Shown piece after piece: positions 1 to 10,500 of a stretch of 64,000 bases of DNA (its first letter is position 1; each line of letters opens with the position of its first letter). Under the pieces are notes generated by a model. It was given only the letters and a program-made list of their open reading frames with translations, made no database searches and was not told the origin of the DNA. The DNA comes from Chiridota heheva (lineage: Eukaryota; Echinodermata; Holothuroidea; Apodida; Chiridotidae), in contig JAIGNY010002782.1 in NCBI GenBank assembly GCA_020152595.1, positions 173,501-237,500 of the forward strand, in the 5' to 3' direction. Position numbers and translations under genes: made by a program.

Positions 1-249
1 ATTGAATTTTCTTTCAAATAATTAAGGACAAGTCGCTTTATTATAATTAATCTTTTTGACTGATTGAAGAAAGTAGCACAAACATTCAGACATTTCCCAT
101 GTGCAAGCAGCCCAAATTTCAATAGTGGGGCACCTTTAATTTGAGGTCCGGAGAAAAAATTACTATGAGGGCCATAGCCACTAACTGGCTGAAGACTGCA
201 TGACTGTAGGGAATCTTATCTAATACATACTGACTGACTGATATACCAA
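1..249. other. No gene seen; MITE left flank
   Basis: AT-rich sequence with no supported coding exon. The last bases (245-249, ACCAA) are the left target-site duplication of the MITE that follows. Confidence 0.5.
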
Positions 250-634
250 CAGTCCGGGTGCAACCCTAAAAATAGTGTACTTTGAAGAACCCTAAAATTA
301 AGGTACTTTTGTATATGTTTTACGTCATCGCATGAGTCTACACATTTGACAAGCTCAAAATAAACATATGGGTTTTTCATTTTATGCTCTGGATTGTCCA
401 AAATTTTAATGGATATTCTGAAATTTTGGAGACGGATAGTAAATAGATATTGAAAACTTTTCACCGCGGCTTTTTGAAATAAATCGTCGACTTTTTAGAA
501 AATTAACAAATCAGATTATGAGCAATCAGTGTGGGCTAGACAAATGTGTAGGCTCATTCGATGACGTAATCCATAAAAGTACCTTATTTTCAGGTAATTT
601 AAAGTACCCTATTTTTAGGGTTGTACCCGGACTG
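250..634. mobile_element. MITE with long terminal inverted repeats and 5-bp TSD
   Basis: A 385-bp non-coding element. The left end starts CAGTCCGGGTGCAACCC and the reverse complement of the right end starts CAGTCCGGGTACAACCC. The inverted similarity continues for about 100 bp on each side (250-355 against 535-634), including a shared TTACGTCATCG segment. ACCAA directly flanks both ends (245-249 and 635-639), which fits a 5-bp target-site duplication. No transposase is present, so it must have been moved in trans. The CAGTYCGG ends and 5-bp TSD are shared with the element at 12072-12637, suggesting one transposase family. I cannot assign the superfamily from the sequence alone. Confidence 0.85.
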
Positions 635-639
635 ACCAA

Positions 640-1377
640 GATCAATTGATTTTATGCAGCTGAGAAAATTATAAAAATCCTCCTGAAAAATTCTAAGAAA
701 TCTTATTTGCTTTTGATATTGTTTGGGACATGCAATATTCTGAATGATGATCATTACAATTGACTAAACATGATCTAAATGTTTCTGATTTCGAGAATTT
801 TTGCAGATCTTGCATGGTTAGAACGTATTTTCCCAAATCTGTATATAATTGACAAATTTTCGTACTTGACAAAAAACAGAAAAAAAGAAGAAGAAGGAAG
901 TAACAAGTAATTTACGGACTGATATAAGTTAGAGATTTTCATATGGTTGAGGGACTCAAACATCTTCCGACGCCTCTGTCTGTCTGTAAAGTCTGATAGA
1001 ACAGAAGTCCGTGCCCCCTTTTCAAACATCTTCTAACTTGTCAGTGTATAGTCTGATAGAATAGACGCATGTTGTTTACGTTTCTTTTACAACGTTGGAC
1101 GCGGAAAAGGCTAAATATTTGTACAATAGACTTCACGAACAGACGAATGGATAAAATAGATACAATGATTAATTACCTACTGCAGCCTCGGCGCGTGTAC
1201 ATTCTGACATTTAAAACAAAAGAAATGACAAAATGGAGGTCGTTATTTCATGTCTCGTATTAACGTGTCCCCTATCGGAATGTTGTACAATTTGATTATA
1301 AATTTGTATAGAGCAAAATATATCAATAAAGAAGTGAAAGACCCTTTTCAGCATATTTGTCCTGTTTTCTTGTGCAG
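640..1377. other. Non-coding; expected upstream exon not found
   Basis: AT-rich sequence without a supported exon. A signal-peptide exon of the FReD gene would be expected upstream of 1378. I see no convincing one here, so it may lie outside the window. The polypyrimidine tract and acceptor (tcttgtgcag) of the first recognised exon end at 1377. Confidence 0.5.
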
Positions 1378-1518
1378 ATGTCGATTTATAACAACAATCC
1401 TAGCGACACGAATGCCTACCAACAGCTACAAGGACTTGTTTGGCAGATGACAGCTCTTTATGGAAAGGTTTTGGAGCGATTAGAAGCCGACAGACCATCG
1501 ACTGGATATCCGCAACAG
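1378..1518 (+). CDS. FReD gene, predicted exon 1 of those visible (stalk)
   Basis: A 141-bp exon, open throughout, between a good acceptor (ttttcttgtgcag) and a donor (gtaaat). It encodes 47 residues starting MSIYNNNPSD, with a helical stretch around LVWQMTALYGKVLERLEADR that could help oligomerise the protein. The ATG directly follows the acceptor, so it may be either the true start after a non-coding exon or an internal Met after a signal-peptide exon. It ends in phase 0, matching the start of the next exon. Confidence 0.6.
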
Positions 1519-4500
1519 GTAAATAAAGGAATCAATTATTCAACAATCATCGGAGAATTATATATTCGATATGCATTTGACTTCCTCTGTGTTACAGTTG
1601 TCTGACCGTTGTAAAATATGGAATTTTTAGATGAAAACTCGCTTCCATACACCGGAGTTTTCCCCGTTTTGGACACTCGCACATTTGATTCAGATTCATT
1701 CTCTAGAACGGTTAATTTAGCTTTATGAATCGTCATTGAATGACAATTTACAAATTTATAGAAAACTAGCAATCTGAAGGAATAGAGAATCTTTGCTTCA
1801 ATACTTTTCCATTGGAAGTCTTCCATAGAATTTCTTTGTTTATTAACTTAATGAGAATGGAAAATCCGATTATACGTCAGCCGCTTGCATTATATCACAT
1901 TGCCGCCTTATTTTCGTAACATCTAAAGAATGAAATGTTAATTTGATTAAATTCTCAAGGATGCAACATTGCATTTGCGCAATTAGTCTTACAATCATGT
2001 TAAGCACTGGCGAAAGGGAGTTCGAAGCGTTTTAAACAGATTTGTGGATCAACTTATAGAGATATATGTACTGTATGCATAATTGGACCAAGGGCAAATT
2101 ACAAGTTTTATTTATAACAAATAATACAGATAATTTTTTGAAAGCGAGTTTCCTATGGAACTAGTACTGCTTAAAGACTGTACAAATTTTGAAACGTCTT
2201 CAACATTTGTTACGTTTTTCATGTTTTTTCTAAGGATTTTCCACATCGCAACATGAATGCATGAAAGCATTTACGTTGCTCATATGATTTGCAAGGAAGG
2301 TCAAAACACTCTAACACAGCTTGAGGGTTTGTAACCATGTGTATGTGGCTACGACATAATCAATAATAAGTGCAAGGAGATGGCTAGGGACAGGGGACGT
2401 GGTGGCCCTTCGAGCTAGAGCACACTCGGTGGACATTAGGCAATTCATATCATTTCTGGTACTTATCGTTATGTTATACCATTTTGCAGTGCTCTTATGA
2501 TAAATCTCTGCCCTCCATTTTGACTAAGATTTCATTTTCACTCATTTTTTATATACGAATTTCCACATTTTCTTTTACTTCGAAATTATAAAAAGTCACA
2601 AACTGGTATGTTTACATTTTTAAACATATATCTCTTCCAACGTGCTAAATCCTCCTTCTTCTCTTTACATGTAGATGCCAGAAAATGTCAATAGTACCAT
2701 AGAGCCTGAACTAACACGTGACCTAATAATGCGTCTATTATCGAGTCAAAATATTCAACAAGGTTGGTGTTTCCCCCTACTTTGTAAAATGTTATGAAAA
2801 ATGTTATATTACATATTTGTTGTTTATGCATCTGGCAAATCTGTTCTCCTTGGCATATTATACAACCATCCAAGAGTATCTACACATAAACTCGGGTTCG
2901 ACAGTTCAAGGGTCATAAAGTAGCCTCAAACTATTGTTTCCTCACAAAATGCAATCCTCAAAAAGGTACTTAACTGCTTAAGATTGTTTGGATTTAACAA
3001 TAGGATTAATTGCATTTATCGAATATGGACATAAATGCCAACGTCAAGTACAATATATTAAGCTATCAAAATGATGGAAATTCAAAATTCGTGGCAAATT
3101 AACCATTTTATAGTTTTGTTGTTTCTTCGGGCTTTGTCATGCAAATTTGAATAATTAGAGAGTGATTAAAGAGTCGAAGCAGTATGTTCATTTTTATAAA
3201 GAATTTTTCATATAAGGAAAACAAATCCTGAAACTTAAACTTTGTAGGCCTAACGTCAAATTAATCATGTTGCTTCCAAAATTTCAAGATCGTCAGTTTT
3301 TAACTTGATGTTCATTATAGCATACTACGTTGTCGTTAATTTGTTCATCTTGATGTTTAACTATGCTTACATCAGATCCATAGCTGATTCAGTTGGCAGC
3401 AGCAAGGTGTTTGTCTATCCTAATCAGTATCAAATTAAATTAAAAATTGCCGCATTGTGGACACAAATAAATTTCATCTTCATTTGCATCGTAAAAACTT
3501 GAAAAGCAGACAAGCTGACAATTATTGTATGTGTTCGTATTCCCGAACTTTGACCTGTTGACTCTAGATTGATCAAGTATTCTGGAAGATCCTGTAGCCA
3601 TACACAGTTTGGTTCGTACCGCCGATCGGGGGACTCTATAAGTCCCACAATCGGGAGACTTAAGCATGCTCACTGAGCTTACAGTGATATATGGAAGCCG
3701 CCATTTTTATTGTGAAGTTTCAGTCATAGACGCTTTATAGTCTTTTCATTGAAGGTTTGCAACAAAGTTTGCTTTGTTCATGTTCATTGTCGCAAAAGTA
3801 AGATAACTTCGTTACTATAACTTATTGCTAAATAATTTTCACAAATCCCCAATTTATTTCTAATAATTTCAGAAAACCTTGTTAAAGCGCAACTGCCTAA
3901 CGGTAACACATAAGAATTCATCACTTTTCTTCAAATTTCTCGAAAACCGCACAGTGAATTTTAGAAGCGCACGGTGAAAAGATCATTCATATGCAATTAT
4001 TTCAAATCGTGAAGAAAAATTTGAACCCTAATTCGCGATGGTTGAGCTCCCCGCGCTCAAAATGTGGTTGTTTCTTAAATTATTCCTATACAAACTTTGA
4101 ATTTGGATAGATGCATTGTGGGATACTTTTGTAAAGGATCCCCCGATCGGGAGAACAAAACTGTTCTACCGATCGGGGGTACGAACGGACTGATAAATGC
4201 TGCATTAAGGATCTCGCTGACTTGCATTTTAGAAAACATTCGCAGTAATAAAATGTTGCAACTTCAATTAGCCTTTCAGCCTAGTATTGTAGCTATTATC
4301 ATCCTGTTTCAAAACTTGTTAAGCGTGTAGTAAGCAGATAAGGGTGCAGATAGTATAGCCAGACATGTCAGAATAATGAACGGGTACCATTGCGTTGTAA
4401 GTTTTTTTTTGCGAGCTGTCTTTTTATGGATAATGTGTTTCACTTGCAGACTTGAAGTAAATATATAGGCCTTAATGTCAGGATAGCAAGAAATGGAAAA

Positions 4501-7500
4501 TGTTATATTAACAACGTATTCTTTTTTGTGGGGTTTGCATGGGGAAGCGTGGCTGTACTGGGGGATGGGAGCGAAAGATCTTTTACAATACTTTTTGAGC
4601 AAAGACTTAAAGATATTTATGTTAAAAACTGGAGATATAAATTCAAGTAGGAGATTGACTGATTGATATCGTATCGTACATTTAAAGCTGATTTCATATG
4701 AGAAAAGTATTTAGGTTGAGTCTCAGTTCATGGATATAAGCAAAGTCTTTGTAAATTTCGTTTGTCTGGTCATGATTTAAGAGTTGGAACTGGGCGATGG
4801 AATAATTCCCCATTTGACATTTTTGAGGAAAGAATTTGTGTGCTTTGTGATTTAGGGTTCGTCGAAGATACATTTCGTTTTCTTCTTGTTTGCCCATTCT
4901 ATAAAGATTATAGAAACGATTTTATATCTGCTTATTTCACAAGATTCACTGACAAACAGAAATTATCATTTTTGATGCAAAAAAAGAATTCTTTTATTTT
5001 GAACAAATTTGGCATATTTAGGCCTATATTCCTAGCGTTTACAAAAACGACAACATTTGTTTAAACATTTAATTTCGGTGATGTAAACCGCAAGTTGTTA
5101 TTGATTAAGCTGTATTCATTTGATATATAATGTTGCTGAGTAATGTCAATATTTCCCTTCAAAGTATCTAACAATGATTATACATTGTACTAAGGGCCGG
5201 GGGCTTACAGTTATGTTCTTGAAAAAATTGAGGAAATAAAAACCTTATGCTGAATTCAATTTCTTACTCGGGGAACCTTTTGTTTCTTTTCCTAACCATT
5301 AAGGCCAATCCGTAACACCAGTCAGTGCACAAAGACTCAAAAGAAGCAGTTTTTCAGGGAGCTATCATTTACTTTGTCATGCAAATTTGAATAATTACCT
5401 AAAGAGTTTAAGCAGTATGTTTATTTAATTAATACATTTCTGTAATAAGGTTCCTTCGCTTCCTGTTGATAAACAATGATAGCAACGTGACTTCCTTGCT
5501 ATTCTCTCAAACTTTCCATTCTGATTATACTCTACCACGCACTTTTCAACCTAAACTTTGGCAACTTCTCATTTTCCGGGATTTTCTCATACACAAGGCA
5601 CTCGCGGCCTTGTCGGTACCCTCCCCAATGTTTCTATCCTTAGATCCGGCGATCTCTTGGGGCACTGCACGAGGGACACTCAAGCCACCACCCTCCTCAC
5701 TATCAATACACCAAAACCCTACCTAATACTGGTATCGACATAAGAGCTACTCCTCACCGTTCCCTGAACTCCAGCAAAGGCGTCATCAGAACCAGAGACC
5801 TTGCATACTTGACCAATGAAGACCTTTTGAGGAACTTGCCAGCTAACACGTCACCGAGGTCTGTCGTCTCGTACTCAAGAGAGACGGTGCTGAAACACCT
5901 ACCAATACCATCTTCCTGACTTTTGCCACACCAACTCTCCCCTCCTACATCACAGCCGGCTATCTGAGAATCACAGTCGCCCCCTAAATTTTCAACCCTC
6001 TCCGTTGTCATAAGTTTCAAGGTATGGCCATGTGAAAAACACCTACCGCAGCCAAGCGCGCTGTGGCAACTGTGGAGCCTCGGACAATGACAGCGCTTTT
6101 AGCACCAACACGCCACACTACACCAATTACGAAGGTACTCATCCAGCCAACCATCCCTCCTTCTCAAAAGACTGCCCCACCTGGCTTCAGGAAAAACGGA
6201 TAACAAAACTGAAAACCCTTGATCCCAGCACTATTTACCCGCAGGCCAGGAAGCAATTCCTCGCTTCCATCCACACCAAATCTTCCTACTCGCCAATACC
6301 GCCCCTTCACCTAACTAAAACTGACTCACATGCCCAAACCGACCTCACCTAGCTCTTTTTACCGAGTCTTAAGCCCATCGCATTTGCCATCAACCAAACC
6401 AGACCAATTAAGCAAACCACTTTCACCACCTCTCTCCCCAACCTCCCTTCCTTTTCTAAACCCCCCCCCCCACCCCGTCCCCTACCCCAACACCTCAAAT
6501 GCCATCAAACTTCAAACTCAAGCCAACCTGGCCAACAAACAACAAACCAACAAATCAACAAACAGCCCACCATCCAAACCCACATGTATGACACTAGAGA
6601 CAACATGGATTGTTCGATTACCGAACCCACCGAACATACTTCTTGTCCAATTTTCAAAAACAACCGATCCCAAAGAAAGAGGCACAGATCAAAGAAGAAA
6701 AAAAGCCAACCTAAACACAACAGATCTTCCTCCAGGTCGAAAAAGATAGCAATCAGGTGTTTCCGGCTTTTTTGCAACGGATTCCCGGATATCGCTGTCG
6801 AGCTTGATTAACTGGTCCAGGGTATTGCGACGTTTCCGAAAGCCGCTTGGTGAGGGGAGAAGATTCTTCTGGTCTCAAGGAACCAGTTTAGTCTCTGGTT
6901 AATGATCCTTTCCATAATGTTACAGAGACAGCAGGCGAGGCCGATGGGTTGGTAGCTGGAGGGGTCGGTGCTGTCCTTTCCCGGTTTGGGGACGGGGGTG
7001 ATGGTAGCTGTCCTCCAGATGAGTGTGAGGAATGTGAGGACCAAATGTGGTTGAGTATGGTGAGTAGGGTAGCAGTGACCTTGTTGGGGAGGTGTTTCAG
7101 GAACAAGTAGGGGATGCTATCTGGGCCCTTGGAGGTGCAGCCATCGTCGTGGATAGCTTGGTTTAATTTAGAGAGGTGAGAGGGGTGTTGTAGCTCTCGG
7201 TGTTGTCACAGGAAAAGGTCATACTCCGGGTTTCGTCGCGAGGCTTTTTGCATTTGACCGAGGACGAGATGTTGCTGAAAGAGGCGGCAAGGCGGTTAGC
7301 GATATCCTTTTTCCCGGTGAGAAGATTACCATTCCACGAGAGATGGGAGATAAGAGACTTGCTTATTCTGCCGTGGAAGCTGTTAACAATACTCCAAATC
7401 TTCTTAGTGGGTATTTTGGTGGTGAGAGAAGAGATGAACTTGTTCCAAGTGTTGGTTTTGCTGTCCTTGATAGTGCGCCTGGCTCTGACATGGCTGATGC

Positions 7501-10500
7501 GAAAGAGGCTGAGGTTGTGGGTGGTCGGGTTTGTTTTAAAGTTCGCAGTCATCTTTGAAGTAGGAGTTGGGGTGGCTAGGGGGTTGGAGGTTTTGGGAAT
7601 GGAGCAGGTGGCAATGTTGATAAGGATGTTACTGAAGTTTGACATGGGATTCTCACCCTTGAGTAGATGGGGAGAGGTGAGAGTTGCAGAGGGTTTCGAA
7701 AAGGGCCCCAGTTGGCTTTCTTAAGGTTCCAGTTGGGGGTGTGGTCTATGGGGGTTTGAAGTTGGAGTGAATAAGGAGAGGGTAATGGTCACTACCACAG
7801 AGGCCAGCAGTGACCTTCCAGCTAAAATCAAGGAGGGAATTGGGGAACAGATAGACAGGTCAATACAGGTGAGGGAGCCTGTGATAGGATGAAGGTAGGT
7901 CGGGGAGTTAGTGTTGAGCAGGGAGAGGCTGTGCTGTCGAAGAGTGTTTTCGACGAGCTTGCCTCTGAGGGTGGTGGTATTGGAGCCCCACAGGCGGTGG
8001 CGCCGCAACGGGTTTGAAATTTGGGGTACAAAACATTTTGGCATGGGGTCAAAAGGGCGAAGGCCCAGGAATCGCATATTCCAAGTTTCAGATGCCCCCA
8101 AAAGACTCTGAATGTGTGCAATACACGGCTTTTTTACAGTTTTAACTAAATTAGGATGCTTAAAAACGATCTAATATACCAGCATATAATTTTACAAAGA
8201 TACAGACTACTCCCCCACGCATTAAAAAAGGTCCAAAATAGGGGTTTGATGTTGGGGGCACAAACCTATTTGGCATGGGGTTAAGAGGCCCGCCTTAGGG
8301 CCCCTTGGGGTCCAGAGGAAAAGCCCCGGTGGGGTTGCGAGGAGCGAAGCCCCGGGAAACCTCGCATTTTCCAAGTTTTAGATACCTTAAAGGCTGAATA
8401 TGTGCAATACACGGCTTTTAAACTATATTAGGATGATTAGCAGCATATAATTTTGCAATGATACAGACTACATCCCCCTTCATCAAAAAAGGTCCAAAAC
8501 AAGGATTCGATGTTGGGGGCACAAACCTTTTTGGCATGGGCTTAAGGTTAAGGGGCCCGCCTTAGGGTCCAGGGGAAAAGCTCCGGTGGGGGTGCGTGGA
8601 GCGAAGCCCCGGGAAGGCTTGCATTTTGCAATGAAACAGACTACATCCCTGCCCCCTTCATTAAAAAAAGTCAAAATAGCCATTTTTGACAAAATAATTT
8701 GTCGAATTTTTGTTCCCCCATGCCACGTGACGGCGCCACTGCCCACAGGTGGGTGTGGGCGTTGAATTTACCAAGAAGAATGAAAAAGGGAGCGGAGCTG
8801 AGAGATGAAGTTGTTAAAGCTGGTTGGTTGTACGTTGGCGTTAGGGGAGATAGATATTGGGAAGAGTGAAGGTTTTGCGGAGGGAAATAGAGATACAGAT
8901 GGCCTGAAGGTCGGAGTTCACATGAATAGGGCTGTGTGGGATATCGTGCCTAACGAAAATGAAGACGCCCTCACAAGCTCTGTCTGCCTTCTCTTGATGT
9001 TTATTGTAGCAAGATAAATTATAAAGGGAATAATGGTCAGTGTTTTTGAAGAAGGTTTTTTTGTAGGCAGAAGACGACCAGGTTGAAGGTGGTGGCCAGA
9101 AAGCCAATTTCTTCCGAGTTGGCCTTAAGGCTCCTAATGTTACATTGTATAATATTGTGAGTGTTATTGTAATTGTTTCTGTTGTACGCCATAAGGAGGC
9201 GGAGAGAAGGTGGGGGGGTGTTATATGGAGGAAGATCTGTTGTGTCTGGGTTGGCTTGGTTTTTTTGTTCTTTAGATCTGTCCCTCTTTCTTTGGGAGCG
9301 GTTGTTTTTGAAAATTGGAGGAGAAGTATGTTCGGTGGGTTCGGTAATCGAACAATCCATGTTGTCTCCAGTGTCATACATGTGGGTTTGGATGGTGGGC
9401 TGTTTGTTGATTTGTTGTTGGTTGGCCAGGTTGGCTTGAGTTTGATGTTTGATGGCATTTAAGGTGTTGGGATAGAGGACGTGGGGGGGAGGGACGTGGG
9501 GAGGGGACGTGGGGGGGGGACGTGGGGGGAGGGGCGTGGGAGCTTAGAAAAAGAAAGGAGTATATTTAACGAAGTTATTTTACTTTCGCGAAATTGAACA
9601 TGAAGAAAGCAAACTTCGTTACAAACCTTCAATGAAAAGACTGATAAGCGTCTATGACTAAAACTTCACAATGAAAGTTGCAGCTTCCCTATATCCCTGT
9701 GAGCTCAGTGCGCATGTTTGAGTCTCCCGATCAGGCGACTAATTGAGTCCCCCGATCGGGGGACTTATTGAGTCCCACGATCGGCGGTGCGAACCTAATT
9801 GTGTATGGCTACAGGATATTCCAGAATACGTGATCGATCTACAACAGGTCAAAGTTCGGGAATACGAACACATACAATAATTGTCAGCTTGTCTGCTTTT
9901 TATGTTTTTACGATGTAAATGAAGATGAAATTTTCCTTGTGTCACAATGCGGAAATTTTTGATTTAATTTGATACTGATTAGGATAGACAAACACCTTGC
10001 TGCAGCCAACTGAATCAGCTATGGATCTGATGTAAGCATAGTTAAACATCAAAATGAACAAATTAACGACAACGTAATATGCTATAATGAACATCAAGTT
10101 CAAAACTGACGATCTTGAAATATTGGATACAACATGATTAATTTGACGTTAGGCCTACAAAGTTTCAGGATTTGTTTTCCTTATATATAAAATTTATACT
10201 GTTTAAACTCCTAATTACTCTCTAATCATTCAAATTTAATCAAACAAACCATTTACTTATTAGTCTACTTTACGTTTGAATTTTTCACACATTTCTTACT
10301 TATTTGATCTCAAGGAAATGTGGATTGTGCTTATTCGCCTATGTCAGGTTAGGATTTCGTTACGATTTAAAGCTATCAACACGTGGTTGCAATTCATTAC
10401 GTCACTAGTGACGTATTTTACTAAAAAGGGGCTACTATCATATTACTGTATAACCGAGTAAAATAAGCGAATTAGTGATATAGGCCCCTATCAATAGATC

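Larger units (their letters stand above)
6735..9545 (-). pseudogene. Non-LTR retrotransposon: ORF1 tail, endonuclease, partial RT (broken)
   Basis: Read on the minus strand from 9460 to 6735. The ORF1 tail (MYDTGDNMDCSITEPTEHTS, about 9381 down) is followed by the endonuclease start (IIQCNIRSLKANSEEI, about 9150). The rest of the endonuclease lies at 8000-7720 (LWGSNTTTLRGKL, then a degraded SDHY region). The linker is at 7645-7163 (WNKFISSLTTKIPTKKIW). RT blocks run from 7044 (PKPGKDSTDPSSYQPIGL) to motif A (IAIFFDLE), cut at 6735. The rest of the RT, including the catalytic xADD box, and any RNase H are absent. The endonuclease is interrupted by the hAT-type MITE at 7995-8741. Frameshifts are numerous. 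Confidence 0.8.

Noticed and set aside
1069-1263. Possible signal-peptide exon starting MLFTFLLQRW
   Set aside because: The hydrophobic core is short and followed by many basic residues, and no donor in phase 0 follows before the acceptor at 1377.
7200-7724. 174-aa plus-strand ORF (and 9145-9462, 8805-9017)
   Set aside because: Shadow frames opposite the minus-strand retrotransposon, which carries the recognisable endonuclease and RT motifs.
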